The position numbers were made by a program, and so were the translations under genes. A stretch of 64,000 bases of DNA from Rhea pennata (lineage: Eukaryota > Chordata > Aves > Rheiformes > Rheidae), in NCBI RefSeq assembly GCF_028389875.1, contig NW_026907680.1:868001-932000 (forward strand), written 5' to 3'. The first letter of the stretch is position 1. Each line of letters begins with the position of its first letter. Positions 1-9,827 of the stretch are shown here, in pieces. Below the pieces are notes generated by a model. It searched no databases. It was not told the origin of the DNA and was given only the letters and a program-made list of their open reading frames with translations.

Positions 1-366
1 CCTCATTGAGGCCCTTCATGTGCCAGCCTGCTCTCTGCCCAGGCCTTGTGCTATGGGTGCTGGTTGTACAAGAGCCCTGCTGGGCCCTGGAAGGCTTTGC
101 GCAGGGCTTTGTTTTCAGAGATGCCAGCTGTGCTCTACTTCTGCAATGTATCTGCCTCTCCAGCGCTCTCTGTGAGCAACCCAACAAAGCCTCTGGGGCT
201 CTCTGCTTGGTGGCTGTGGAACTGCAGGGCGTTTCCACGCTAGAAGATGGAGAGTTTCTCTTCAGCTGTGTGATGAGTAAGATCTTTGGTGTGAACAAGC
301 AAGGGATGTTCAGCCTTGCTGGGCTTCCCTTCAGGGCAGAAGGGTGCTGACAGGAAGGCTCACAGG
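1..366 (+). pseudogene. 3' exon-block fragment of CCDC81-like copy C
   Basis: This stretch is the reverse complement, with divergence, of the minus-strand block at about 12,590-12,960 in copy A. It is therefore part of a third, oppositely oriented copy of the same multi-exon gene whose 5' part lies off the window. The recurring element reads as a hydrophobic stretch followed by a segment containing GMFSLAGLPF and then an in-frame TGA near 346. The same GMFS element recurs in copy A at about 10,960, 12,630, 14,210 and 15,870. I cannot name a domain here. Whether it is exon or conserved intron is unclear, so only the homology is firm. Confidence 0.5.
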
Positions 367-510
367 AAGAGTTAGGGAACAGGCCTTTCCCTTGCGGGAA
401 AAGAGACCGGCTCTGGCCCCCACTGCACACCCCTGTCCTCCCTAGCAGGACGGCCTTGGCCTTTCTGCCGCAGGAGGGCACAGCCTGTTCCTTTCTGCCT
501 CCTTCTCCAG

Positions 511-1131
511 GGGGAAGAAGAGCCATGGGCGGAGACAGGGACAAGCAGGAGAAAGAGCAGCAGCAGTGGCAGTGTCAGCGGCAGACCCGGTGGCAACAGA
601 AGACAGAGCAGCAGTGGCAGGGGCAGTGGCAGCATCAGTGGCAGCCACAGTGCCGGCAGCAGCCCCACTGGCAGTCGCAGTGGGAGCCCCAGTGGCAGAC
701 ACAGCGGCAGCCCCACTGGGAGCCCCAGTGGCACTGGGAAACCCACTGTCAGACAGAGCGACAGCCCCAGTGTCAGCAGCAGCCTCACTGGCAGTGGCAG
801 TGGAAGCTCCAGCTGCAGGCACAGCGGCAGCTCCAGTGCCAGTGTCAGACAGAGCGGCAGCGGCAGTGGAAGCTCCAGTGGCGGGGACAGCAGCAGATCC
901 ACTGGCGGTGGCAGCAGCAGTGGAAGCCCCGGTGGCGGGCACAGCGGCAGCCCCAGGGGCAGGCGCAGTCGAAGACCACATGTCAGACAGAGGGGAAGCG
1001 GCAGTGGGAGCCCCGGGGGCAGCGGCGGTGGCCACAGCAGCAGCCACAACGGCGGCAGCGGCGGCAGCAGCAGCAGCAGCTCTGCTTGTGAGCCGCGCGA
1101 GCACCCAGGAAGTTCTTGTGTGCTGAATTAA
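511..1131 (+). CDS. Ser/Gly-rich repeat terminal exon, copy C
   Basis: A polypyrimidine tract ending CTCCAG precedes 511. From there one frame is open for 206 codons to a TAA at 1,129-1,131. The frame begins GEEEPWAET and then consists almost entirely of Ser, Gly, Pro, Thr and Arg in degenerate units such as SGSPSGRHSG. It ends in a non-repetitive tail (ACEPREHPGSS...LN). The same start, tail and acceptor occur in copy A (8,988-9,827, minus) and copy B (49,217-49,333, minus), which identifies the coding frame. The Gln/Trp-rich, Ala-rich and Leu-rich readings of the other frames are by-products of the GC-rich triplets. The protein would be intrinsically disordered; its function is unknown. Confidence 0.6.
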   Translation, partial: GEEEPWAETGTSRRKSSSSGSVSGRPGGNRRQSSSGRGSGSISGSHSAGSSPTGSRSGSPSGRHSGSPTGSPSGTGKPTVRQSDSPSVSSSLTGSGSGSSSCRHSGSSSASVRQSGSGSGSSSGGDSSRSTGGGSSSGSPGGGHSGSPRGRRSRRPHVRQRGSGSGSPGGSGGGHSSSHNGGSGGSSSSSSACEPREHPGSSCVLN

Positions 1132-2377
1132 ACCAGCTGCCCCAGGCCGGGTGGCTCTTGGCGGGGTGTGCGGCGCGCTCGCCCGCCTGCAGCGCGGCAG
1201 CTCTGGGGAGGCCTGAGGAGCGGAGCGGAGCAGCCGGGGCTCGGGGCCAGGAAGGCTCCTCCTCACAGCGGCTGCTCCCGCGAGGCGCCAGGGAGGGGGC
1301 GGGGCTCGGCGGCCGCGCTGCCTGCTGGGATTGCAGTTCCCGGCGCGGGGCGGCAGCGGCATCGCTGGGCCTGGGGGAGGGAAGGGGGCGCGGGGAGGGG
1401 CCCAGGCGTCCGAGCCGGTGCTCGGGTAACGGGGGTGGGGGGAGGGTGCTCGGACGCCTGGGCCCCTGACGTGGGAAGGGATGGGGACTTCCTGGGCACG
1501 TGGAAGGAGGGGCCCAGACGCCTGGGCCCCTGGGGTAGGGGGATGTAATGGGGTGTCCGGATGTCTGGGCCCTGGAGTCAGGGCGGGGCAGAGGGATGCC
1601 CGTATGCCTGGGCCGCTCGCGTAGTGGGCAGAAGAGAGGTGCCCGGACACCTGGGCCCCTTGGGTAGAGGCGGGCAGGAGAGTGCCCAGATGCCTGGGCC
1701 CCTGGGGTGCAGGGGGGCAGAGGGGTGCCTGGACCCCTGGGGTGGGGGGGAGCAGGGGGATGTTGCCCCAGTGGTCCCCATTGCGCTGCATATGTGTGTG
1801 CGTGGGGCTGCCGTGTGTGTGTCTTTGCCTGTGAAAGGCCCAGCTGTGTCGTTGGCATGTGCGTGTCGGCGTGTTTGTGGGGCAGCCATGTTGACGTGTG
1901 CATGGTTGCTGCAGAACAAACCAAGGGTGATGAGCTCAATTGAACGTATTTGCCATGACACTGTCTGAAATTAGCTTAAAACTCCAATGCAGTGAGTTCC
2001 CAGCAAGACATACGGGTTGAACCAGGTGATGGGATGTCTCCTCCCTGTCAGAGGTGCTCATCGTACATCATCCATAGCTCCAGCATTTCCCATGGCCAGT
2101 TCACACTGCGCAGCTGTGGTGGTCTCTGATAGGGCTGTAATTAGCTGTGCTGTCACTTGATGGCACTGGCTCAGTGGAGATGGGAGCAGCCATGAGAAAG
2201 GGTCACCAGCAAGGCTGGGAGGTGGCCTGGGAGTCCTAGTCCCCTAAGGGAAGGAGCCTCCTTTGGAAAGGTGTCTGCTCTGTCCTTACCTTCTGCAGCG
2301 CCCCATTGACCATGCAAGATTGGAGCTCCCTCCCATTGCTTCCCCTCTCATTTCTTTTCTGTTTTGCTGTCCCACAG
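1132..2377. other. GC-rich segment and CARD upstream region
   Basis: No gene is recognised here. 1,132-1,240 matches the 3' flank of the Ser/Gly exon of copy A (reverse complement of about 8,880-8,987). From about 1,275 the sequence becomes the inverted counterpart of 60.3-63.2 kb. 1,140-1,440 is CpG-rich and could act as a promoter for the plus-strand CARD exons downstream. 1,440-1,760 consists of imperfect repeats of a gggcccctgg / cctgggcccc motif. Confidence 0.4.
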
Positions 2378-3007
2378 GCTTTAGGGGCAGAGAACAAATC
2401 CCCAAAGAATCTGTTCAAATGTTGGCAGTGACAGGTGAGACTTTCGGGGGCAAAATGCCTCAAAACCAGGGGCTGCGGCTCAAACACCCACTCTAAAACA
2501 CAGCATTGGCCCCGGCACAGCCCCAGTTTGAATTAGACCTTCACACGAGCCTCTGCTTTCGGCTAGATGCTGCCATCACCCACTAACAACAGAGAGGACT
2601 GGGTGCTCCGTGGTGCCGTTCATTTCCTCCTTGGGTCGTGCTAGCTCAGGCAAACCCCGCTGTGAAGTGGCTGCTGCTCCATGACCTGTGAAGCAGCTGA
2701 AGGAGCACCAGTGTGTCCACAGATGACTAACCCTTTGCTTCTGGCCTCCCCAGGGGAACACTTTGTTGATAGGCACCGAGTGGTGCTGATTGAACGTGTT
2801 GTTGAAGTGAAAGGTGTCCTGGACCTCCTGCTCGGGGACATTCTGGACTTTGAGCAATACCAAAGAATTCTGGCGGAGAAACCATCCCACACCATGATGC
2901 GTGAGCTGTTCAGGCTGATGCCGAGCTGGACTCCCTGGTGCAAGGATCGCCTGTACGAGGCCCTGAAGAAAAAGCCCCCACCCCTCGTTGAAGCCCTTGA
3001 GAAGTAA
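2378..3007 (+). CDS. CARD-domain gene fragment (ASC/NLRP1-type CARD), left copy
   Basis: Two exons join in phase. The first, 2,378-2,434 (57 nt), has acceptor CCCACAG and donor G|GTGAGA; the second, 2,754-3,007, starts after CCCCAG and ends in TAA. The second encodes 83 residues with the layout of a death-fold CARD: HFVDRHR opening helix 1, the acidic LDLLLGD segment, FEQYQ, a Met-Arg-x-Leu-Phe helix, PSW and CKDRLYEAL, ending at the stop. This is closest, from family knowledge, to the C-terminal CARDs of PYCARD/ASC, NLRP1 and CARD8, which recruit caspase-1. No pyrin domain, NACHT or FIIND is seen upstream, so the partner domain is absent or unrecognised. A near-identical inverted copy at 61,521-62,152 keeps the frame, suggesting recent duplication or constraint. 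Confidence 0.72.
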
Positions 3008-3102
3008 TTTGCAGAGGCACTGACTGCTCTGTGATACAGAGGAGTTCTTCCATGGAGAAGCAAAGTTCCTCTAGGCAGCTCACAAGTGACTTCACAAATG
3101 GC

Positions 3103-3835
3103 AGCATCACCAAATCACTGAATCAACGCATTGCTGAAGTTGGAAAGCACCCCTGGAGAACATCTGCCTCCACCCTCTTTTCTTTTATACCTGGAGGTAT
3201 ACCTGGAGCATGCTGACTGAGACTGTGTCCAGTTGGGTTTTGAGCAGCAGCAAGGATGGAGACTCACAGTCCTGCTGAGCAACTTGGTCCAGTCTTCCAT
3301 CGCTCTTGCAGTAGAAAGTCTTTTCTTATATTTCAATGGAATTTCTTGTATTTCTACATGTGCCTGTTGCCTCCCATCCTGCCACTGGCTGTCACAGAAG
3401 AATCTGTCTCTGTCTTCTTTATGCCATGTCCCCATCAGGTACTTCTGTACATTCAAATTGCCCTGAGCCTTCTCCCCTTACACACTGAACAGGCCCAGCT
3501 ATCTCTGTCTCTCCTCATACAGGAGATGCTCCAGGCCCTTAGTCTTCTTTGTGGTTGGACTCACTCCAGTAGGTCCATGTTTCTCTTGTGCTGGTGGACC
3601 AAGCTCTCCAGGTGCAGCCTCACCAGTGCTGAGCAGAGGGGAAGGATCACCTGCCTCCACCTGCTGGCAGTGCTCTTCCTGATGCAGCCCAGGATACCAT
3701 GGCTGCTCTTTGCCACCAGAGCACATTGCTGGTTCATGGTCAGCTTGGTGCCCACCACAGCCCCCAGGTCCTTCTCTGAAAAGCTCCTTTCCAGCACAGC
3801 CAGGTATCAGCACCCCTCCCTGGTTACACACCAAG
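3103..3835 (-). mobile_element. CR1 LINE 3' fragment (old)
   Basis: Read on the minus strand, this has the CR1 3'-end organisation: an ORF2-like region with 'ctgggctgcatcaggaagag' style text, then the 'gaggcaacaggca' segment, ending near 3,103 in a degenerate tail. It is heavily diverged. The inverted counterpart lies at about 60,715-61,425 on the plus strand, so the insertion predates the duplication. Confidence 0.65.
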
Positions 3836-4640
3836 TTCCTGCTTCATCAGGACATTGTTGAAGAAGCAATGGGAGACAGCGTGGAGCCCTCCTGGAGACA
3901 GCTGCACAACACCTGCTGCTCTCCCCTCCGGCACTGAGCTTGCCAACACCCCTGCTGCCTCCCCAGGCTGGTTGCTCCCTCCCAGGCACTAACAGCAGCT
4001 TTGTGGCCACTGGTGGCCTCTCAGGTCTTGAGGCGCAAGTGAGCTCACTAGCAGAAGCAGCAGCAAGGTTCTTCCTCCTGGCTTCCAGGTGGGTGGGGCT
4101 GGAATCACCTCCCTGTCAGCACTGACACCATTTTCCTGCCGCGACGCTCCCGGGTGCAAGGCACAAGTGCCCTCACACTCAGCATCAAAGCCTTGTGCCT
4201 GCCAGTGGCCATGCGGGGCAGCACTACAGGGTTTTCCACTGCAGGAGGACTGAAGTAGGGGACACAGAACAGATCCAGGAGCAATGTGCTCAGTGCTAAG
4301 AGAACGCTGAAAATGCTACATGTCTGTAGCAGGAAGAGAATGGAAGGGAGCAGAGGGACTGCTTTGGCTAAAAGGCAGCACCTGACTTGAGCAAGACCAC
4401 ACGTGTGCTTCCATACAAAATACTTAGGCAGCTCCATCAAGCTGCAGAAGAAAGGTTAGCCAGTTGGTTACTCACAGTAGAAGGGACATGGACTTTACGG
4501 TGCCAGACAAGCTCCGTATCCCTGCAGGCTTGTTAGAGGGAAGTGCAGTGTGCCTGGCAGTTTTTGAAACCCGTTGGAGTTTAGGTTCAGCCTGCAGCAA
4601 GGATTTCTCACAGCCAGACCATTTAGTGGGAAACCATTAC

Positions 4641-4815
4641 CGTGCTGTGTAAAGCAAATATTTTTCACCAGCTTTGCTTTGTATTTTGTGCCGGTCACAT
4701 CCTTTCTGCTCAGAATATCACAATGCCTCTGTATTGCCCTGGAAAGTGGCATTTGCTGCAGATCCTTCAGTAGATGCGTGGAGGCCAACACATGTACTTC
4801 CAACTTCACCTGCAC
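4641..4815 (-). CDS. Gene X exon Xb, left copy
   Basis: On the minus strand, acceptor CTCTCCCAG at the 4,815 end and donor G|GTAATGG at the 4,641 end flank a 175-nt open segment that begins VQVKLEVHV and contains HLLKDLQQ, AIQR, ILSRKDV and KNICFTQHG. I do not recognise the family. The same exon is open in the copies at 26,016-26,190 (175 nt) and 58,777-58,969 (193 nt), with the same splice borders. Three-fold frame conservation is the main argument that it codes. Confidence 0.5.
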
Positions 4816-5050
4816 CTGGGAGAGGGGGAAAAAAAAACCCCAGTGTTAGTTTTTCAGCACACGTAGCCCAAAGCGTTTGTGGAAATAAATAGTACATGGG
4901 ACTGGAGAGTGCAAAAATGTAGAGAGATGTAAAGCCCTCAGAGGAACTCAAAATGAAAGGGGCCCACACAGAGGAAGACATTTGATTTTTTGTGTTTGAT
5001 TATCACTCAACGGGCTCTTGAAAGAGAGTGAAGGAAATTCCACTGGATAT

Positions 5051-5358
5051 CCCCATCAAAGGGATGGGGCCGAACTCTTTTCACTAGTGCCACGCAACAG
5101 GACAAGAGGCAACGGGCACAAACTGAACCAGCGGAAGCTCCGCCTCAATATGAGGAGGAATTTCTTTCCTGTAAGAGTGACCGAGCACTGGGAGAGGTTT
5201 CCCAGAGACATTGTGGAGTCTCCTCCTCTGGAGAGATTCAAACCCTGCCCGGATGCAACCCTGTCTAACATGGTCGAGGTGACCCTGCTTGAGCAGGGAG
5301 GTTGGACTAGATGATCTCCTGAGGTCCCTTCCAACCTTACCCATTCTGTGATTCTGTG
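5051..5358 (+). mobile_element. CR1 LINE 3' end inside gene X, left copy
   Basis: This is a recent-looking CR1 3' end: the 'aggaatttctttcctgt' region, the 'gaccctgcttgagcaggg' hairpin and a terminal 'attctgtgattctgtg'. It is flanked by a short target-site duplication, atat, at 5,047-5,050 and 5,359-5,362. The same insertion is present in the middle copy (25,473-25,780, opposite strand) and absent from the right copy, where the empty site is intact at 58,552-58,555. Confidence 0.9.
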
Positions 5359-6275
5359 ATATGCCCCACACGTTTTCAGAAAACCCACCGACCATATCTA
5401 CTTACACCATTGGCCAACCTGGACTCCTGCAGGTTGGACTCCTGTCTCCAAGCGTCCCATCTTCCTTCACAGCTCAGAAAGGCAGTTTTATGGAGGACAA
5501 ATCTTTTAGCCGCTTTCTGCTGAGCCTTCTCGATGGAGATGTATATGCATACACAAACACACACACGGGTACCCCTTGCCCTGTCGAAACTTCCTTTTTT
5601 CCAGGGAAGCTCCTCTACAGGACTATGTAAACCAACCAAGAAGACCCTCAGTGTCTTCCTGCATCGAGCACAATCAGATAAAGTCTCAGATGCCAATAAA
5701 TGACATTGCTCCCAGTCAGCACGGGATGACATTCAAAAATGCTAGTGTTAGGCAATAGGTTTGTGGACACGCCAGCAAATGTTGAAAGCTGTAGAGAAAC
5801 AAATCACAGTGCTGGGTGAGGAAAAGATCCTGGAGCAAAAAGGACCTCTCTGATGAGCTCTGTGCTTTGAAATAGGTCCTGTCACAAAGCAGGGACTGCA
5901 GAGGAACCAGTTTGCCCTCCTCCCCCGCCCATACCTTTCCTTTGTCGGAGCCTGGGAAGCACACTGCATACGTGAGTGGAAGGCCCACATCTCCAGTGGA
6001 TCTGAGGAGCTTTCCTTCTCTGACAATACCTATGCAGACTCTTCCTGGGCCCTTCTGCGAATGGAGCCATTAGGAGCCACAGTTGTCTCAGTGTGGCCGG
6101 GGACACTGGTGGGGAGTTCTTGTTTTCTTCTTGAAATTGTATGAGTAAAGAGAAAAGCAAGAACTCAGTCCCTCCAGGAGAGCTCCTGCTGAAGGTGGCA
6201 GCCCAGCATGCCAAGAGGCCCGCTTGCGTTCTGAGGACATACTTGAAGACCAGGCTGAGAAATTGTGGGCTTTCG

Positions 6276-6403
6276 CTGAGGACTTTGGCTCCCCAGTATG
6301 ACTTAAGGCCTTTGTGATGAGTTCCCGTGCCCTTTTCCGATCCAAATCATGCTCCATACGTGCCCCATACAGGCAGCTGACTCTCTGCTGTGACAAACAA
6401 GGT
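6276..6403 (-). pseudogene. Gene X exon Xa, left copy, broken
   Basis: This is homologous to the open exon at 24,433-24,553. The acceptor CCTCCAG is kept. Relative to the middle copy it carries a net 7-nt length change (a 10-nt gain near 6,360 and a 3-nt loss), which shifts the frame into an early TGA. The donor GT has become CG (CAG|CGAAAG). It is therefore unlikely to be used. Just 3' of it on the minus strand the flank again matches the other copies. Confidence 0.5.
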
Positions 6404-6508
6404 CTGGAGGAAAAAGCCAGCCCAAGATGTCTTTCTGCCTTGCTTGCTTCTGGTAGGGATCAATCTTTTCAAACAAACCAAAACCAGAACCTCTCATTCC
6501 TCTCCATG

Positions 6509-6949
6509 TTATAGGCTCCCCAAATAAGAGCTACAGAAGGACCAAAGCACAGGGAATGGCTGGGCAATAAAGTGCCAGAGGGTATTTGCTGCAGGAGGAG
6601 TAAGGCCTCTTGGGGAGTAAATGACCACATCTGAACTTTGCATGCACCGGGGCAGGCTGTGAGCTAACAGCTCTTCGTCAGGAAGGAGAGGCAAGAGAGA
6701 GGTCGCTGAAAGCCGCATCTCCTTGCCCTGCAGAGGTGAGAAGAAGCCCAGCAGAAGTGCTTTGAAGAGGAAGAGAGAAGCCAAGCAAGGAGCCGCATCT
6801 GGCCCTGCCACAGGTTGACGGTGTGCTTTCAGCCCAAGGTGGGGGTGCGCTTCTAAAAGGACCAAGCAGGCAAAGGCTTTGTGTCTCCTGCCTCTGGCTG
6901 AGGAAGCTCCCAGGCCCCAGGCTGCTGGAAGAAGACCCTGTTGGGGCAA
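6509..6949 (-). other. ORF conserved in three duplicated copies, left
   Basis: A 146-codon minus-strand ORF starting MPQQGLLPAA recurs with few changes at 23,887-24,327 and 55,211-55,666 on the plus strand, always just upstream of exon Xa. An overlapping frame is also open in two copies. No family is recognised. The conservation may only reflect recent duplication, and no splice sites or Kozak context decide the matter. Confidence 0.3.
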
Positions 6950-7539
6950 TCAGTGCATTTTTGGCTGTTCTGCACCCACTTGCTGCTGTTCCAGCCTGTG
7001 CTGAAACACCATGTGACTGGAGCCAGTGCTCTCTGCTCCTGCTCTGCAAAGCTGTTGGCCTAAGCCTCTTCACTCCCTCGGCATCCATGGCAAAGCCATC
7101 AAAAGACGCCAGCTTCGGATGAGATCAGTCTAATGCCTCGTGTTTCCCAGCACAGGAGCTCTGGCTTCCTCCGCTTGCTGCTTAGTTTGCAAGAGCAACC
7201 TCTTTTTGTCTCTCAGAGTCCTACCTTTGAAGGGCAGGCTTGTTCCATTTGTCTTCCCCTCAGGGATGGGAGGTGCAAGAGCAGAATCTGGCAGAAAATA
7301 GGACGCAAGCACAGAGCTGAGGAATGAGCCCAAAGACAGCAAAGGCCTCTTCTCCCACTGCGGGCTGCAGCTCTCGGAACCCTGGCCTCAAGTACTGCGT
7401 GAGCCGCAGTCTGCAAGCAGAACCTCCGTGTTTGTGGAGAAAATGGGCACAGGCATCTTGGATGTCTGCAGTCTTCTCCACGGGACTTGCCAGAGTTGAT
7501 GTACTGCTATGAAGATGGTTAGAAGGCTGGGTCATCTCT

Positions 7540-7943
7540 CTAAGTAGGAAAGGCTGTAAGGGCTGCGCTTGTTTAGCCTCCAGAAGAGAAGCCTGAGAGG
7601 GGATCTTACCCATGTCTACAAATACCTCAAGGGAGGGTGTCAAGAGGATGGGAGCGGGCTCTTTTCTGTGGTGCCAAGTGCTAGGAGAAGAGGCAGCGCA
7701 CACGAACAAGAACACAGGGAGCTCCACCTGACTCTGAGGAAAAACTTCTTTCTGGTGAGAGTGACCGAGCATTGGGACAGGTTGTCCAGAGAGGTAGTGG
7801 AGTTTCCTTCTCTGGAGACATTCAGAGGCTGCCTGGTGTGATCCTGTGCAGTGTGCTGTAGGTGACCCTGCTTGAGCAGGGGGGCTGGACGAGATGATCT
7901 CCAGAGGCACCTTCCAACCTCCACCCTTCGATGATTCTGTGAT
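7540..7943 (+). mobile_element. CR1 LINE 3' end
   Basis: CR1 consensus-like text runs from 'gtttagcctccagaagag' through 'gtgaccgagcattggg' to the 'gaccctgcttgagcag' hairpin and 'gattctgtgat'. The right duplicate retains only the last 100 bp or so (48,054-48,156), because that duplication begins inside this element. Confidence 0.9.
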
Positions 7944-8987
7944 GGGCGCTTTCTCTCGCAGCTCCTGCTGTGGGGGTAATGGAAAATGTGTGGAGGACAA
8001 AGAGGCTAGAAGCTGGTCTGAGGTGCGGATCCTTACCGAGGCTTGTCACTCTGCAGAGAGAAGGGGACTGCGTGCTCATGAAGTGCTGATCAAAGTCTCC
8101 CTGAGCAGGCGCTCAAGCAAAGCTCCTGCATTTGCAGATGCGCACGCACCAGATGGAACGATGAAGCCTGGTCCTCCAGAATCGCCATTGCTAGTGAGGG
8201 GCTGTAGGCTTTGCCCTGACTTGGGCTTGCTGGAGTGTCAAGGTGGAGCAGAGTGGCACTTGGAGGAGGCTCTCCTTCAGCAGCTTAAAGGCCTGCCAGC
8301 TTTCTTGAGCTCCTTTACCCTTCTGAGCTGCCTCCCCTGTCGTCCCCCTAGCAGGTCTCTGCAGAAGGGGAAGCCTGCTCGCCTCAAGGCCAGCCTCTGG
8401 GCTCTGCTGCCCTCCTTCCTACCTGCCCTCCGGCTCTGCAACTCCACTAGTTCCTGGGTGCTACAGCCCAGGTGGCCATGGACTCTGCTGGCACGAAGCC
8501 TCCGGGGTGGCCGCTTCGCCTTCTGGCCTGGGGCACCCGCTTTCTTCCCCTCACACCTGCAAAAGCCCAGCACTCAAGGGCACCCAAGACACACACAAGA
8601 GCTGGCAGTTCCCTCCCACCACGCAGCCAGCACTGGGCCCCAGCAAGGGGGGCCCAGGCTCAAGCACTTCCTCCCCTCAGAGGCGTACAGCAGCTTTTTC
8701 CTCCTCTCCCCACAGGCCCCCTGCCCCCAGGACATGCGTTGGCCATGGCACGGCCCTCTCCACGCCTCTCTCCAGCACCAACAAGACGCAGCACACCCCT
8801 AGGCCACAGCCACCGCAGCTGCAGCCAAAGAGCTACAGGACGACCGCGGCGGCGAGCTGCCCTGGCAGCAGCCCCTGAGCCCTGACTCCTCAGCTCTGCT
8901 CTTCAGGCCTCCCCAAAGCTCCCACACTGCAAACGCACGAGCTCACCACACACCCAGCCAAGAGCCACCCGACTTGGGGCAGTTGGT
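7944..8987. other. Conserved 3' flank of copy A with long ORFs on both strands
   Basis: This lies between the CR1 tail and the Ser/Gly exon. A 302-codon plus-strand ORF (7,894-8,802, starting inside the CR1) is preserved as 319 codons at 48,072-49,031, and part recurs at 63,717-64,000. On the minus strand a basic ORF (8,277-8,573) containing RRAGRKEGSRAQRLALRRAG is also conserved. The segment may be 3' UTR or flank of the minus-strand gene, or an unrecognised exon. High GC makes open frames cheap, so neither strand is called coding. Confidence 0.35.
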
Positions 8988-9827
8988 TTAATTCAGCTTC
9001 AGAGAACTTCCTGGGTGCTCGCGTGGCTCACAAGCAGTGCTGCTGCTGCTTCCGTTGTGGCTGCTGCTGTGGCCACTGCCGCTGCCCCTGGGGCTCCCAC
9101 TGCCGTTGATGCTCTGTCTGACACTGGGTCTTCGTGTGCCGCTGCCACTGCCAGTGGGGCTGCCGTTGTGTCCAGCATTGGAGCTTCCACTGCCACTGCT
9201 GCTACGAGCGGGTTTCTCGCTGTGTCCAACATTGCAGCTCCCACTGTCACTGCCGCTGTGTTTGCCGCTGGCACTTGGGCTGCCGCTGTGCCCGCCACTG
9301 GGGCTTCCAGTGACGCTGCCACCGCCAGTGGATCTGCTGCTGCGTCTGCCACTGGGGCTTCCAGTTCCGCTGCCGATGTGTCCGGCACTGCCACTGCCGC
9401 TGCCACTTGGTCTGACAGTGGGGCTTCCACTGCCCCTGCCGCTGACACTGGGGCTGCCGCTGTCTCTGACAGTGGGGCTTCCAGTGCCACTGCCACTCTG
9501 TCCGGCACTGGCACTGGGGCTGCCGCTTGGTCTGACAGTGGGGCTTCCACTGCCCCTGCCGCTGACACTGGGGCTGCCGCTCTGCCTGCCAGCAGGGCTC
9601 CCGCTGCCACTGCCACGCTGCCCGCTACTGACACTGGGGCTGCCGTTCTCTTTTGCAGTGGGGCTTCCACTGCCGCTGCCTCTGGGTCTCCCGCTGACAC
9701 TGCCGCTGATACTGCCCCTGCCACTGCTGCTGCGTCTTCTGCTAAAACTGGCTCTGCTGGGCTCTTTGCCACTGCTGCTGCTCTTTCTTCTGCTTGCCTG
9801 TGTCTCTGCACACGGCTCTTCTTCCCC
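8988..9827 (-). CDS. Ser/Gly-rich repeat terminal exon of CCDC81-like copy A
   Basis: On the minus strand, the acceptor TTGTGCAG precedes a 279-codon open exon. It begins GEEEPCAET, runs through a basic Ser-rich stretch (RRKSSSSGK, RRRSSSGRG) into repeats of the form SGSPTVRPSGSPSVSGRG, and ends ACEPREHPGSS..LN with TAA at 8,988-8,990. Composition is dominated by Ser, Gly, Pro, Thr and Arg, so the product would be disordered and rich in potential phosphorylation sites. It is the longest of three alleles-like paralogous forms (copy C 206 codons, copy B 38). Assignment to the same transcript as the upstream CCDC81-like exons is by position and orientation only. Confidence 0.62.
   Translation of the reverse strand, partial: GEEEPCAETQASRRKSSSSGKEPSRASFSRRRSSSGRGSISGSVSGRPRGSGSGSPTAKENGSPSVSSGQRGSGSGSPAGRQSGSPSVSGRGSGSPTVRPSGSPSASAGQSGSGTGSPTVRDSGSPSVSGRGSGSPTVRPSGSGSGSAGHIGSGTGSPSGRRSSRSTGGGSVTGSPSGGHSGSPSASGKHSGSDSGSCNVGHSEKPARSSSGSGSSNAGHNGSPTGSGSGTRRPSVRQSINGSGSPRGSGSGHSSSHNGSSSSTACEPREHPGSSLKLN

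Larger units (their letters stand above)
1275..7435. repeat. Left arm of an inverted segmental duplication
   Basis: 1,275-7,435 is the reverse complement, with modest divergence, of about 55,060-63,235. The part from about 3,950 to 7,435 is also the reverse complement of 23,690-26,888. The arm carries the CARD fragment and gene X in convergent orientation. Interruptions relative to the other copies include about 7,006-7,365 (extra here) and the region opposite 59,395-60,320 and 56,220-58,160 (missing here). The match was followed by eye through many anchors, including the CARD exons, exon Xb, the ORF at 6,509-6,949 and the CR1 elements. Confidence 0.8.

Noticed and set aside
456..1091. Long Gln/Trp-rich, Ala-rich and Leu-rich frames across the triplet-rich stretch, on both strands
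   Set aside because: All are alternative readings of the Ser/Gly exon. Only the Ser/Gly frame shares acceptor, tail and stop with the two paralogous exons.
2236..2890. Minus-strand ORFs opposite the CARD exons
   Set aside because: They are shadows of the CARD exons; splice signals and domain motifs are on the plus strand.
9003..9800. CRISPR-like or satellite array reading of the regularly spaced repeats
   Set aside because: The units are degenerate codon-phase repeats without spacers. They behave as a coding minisatellite in an animal genome.
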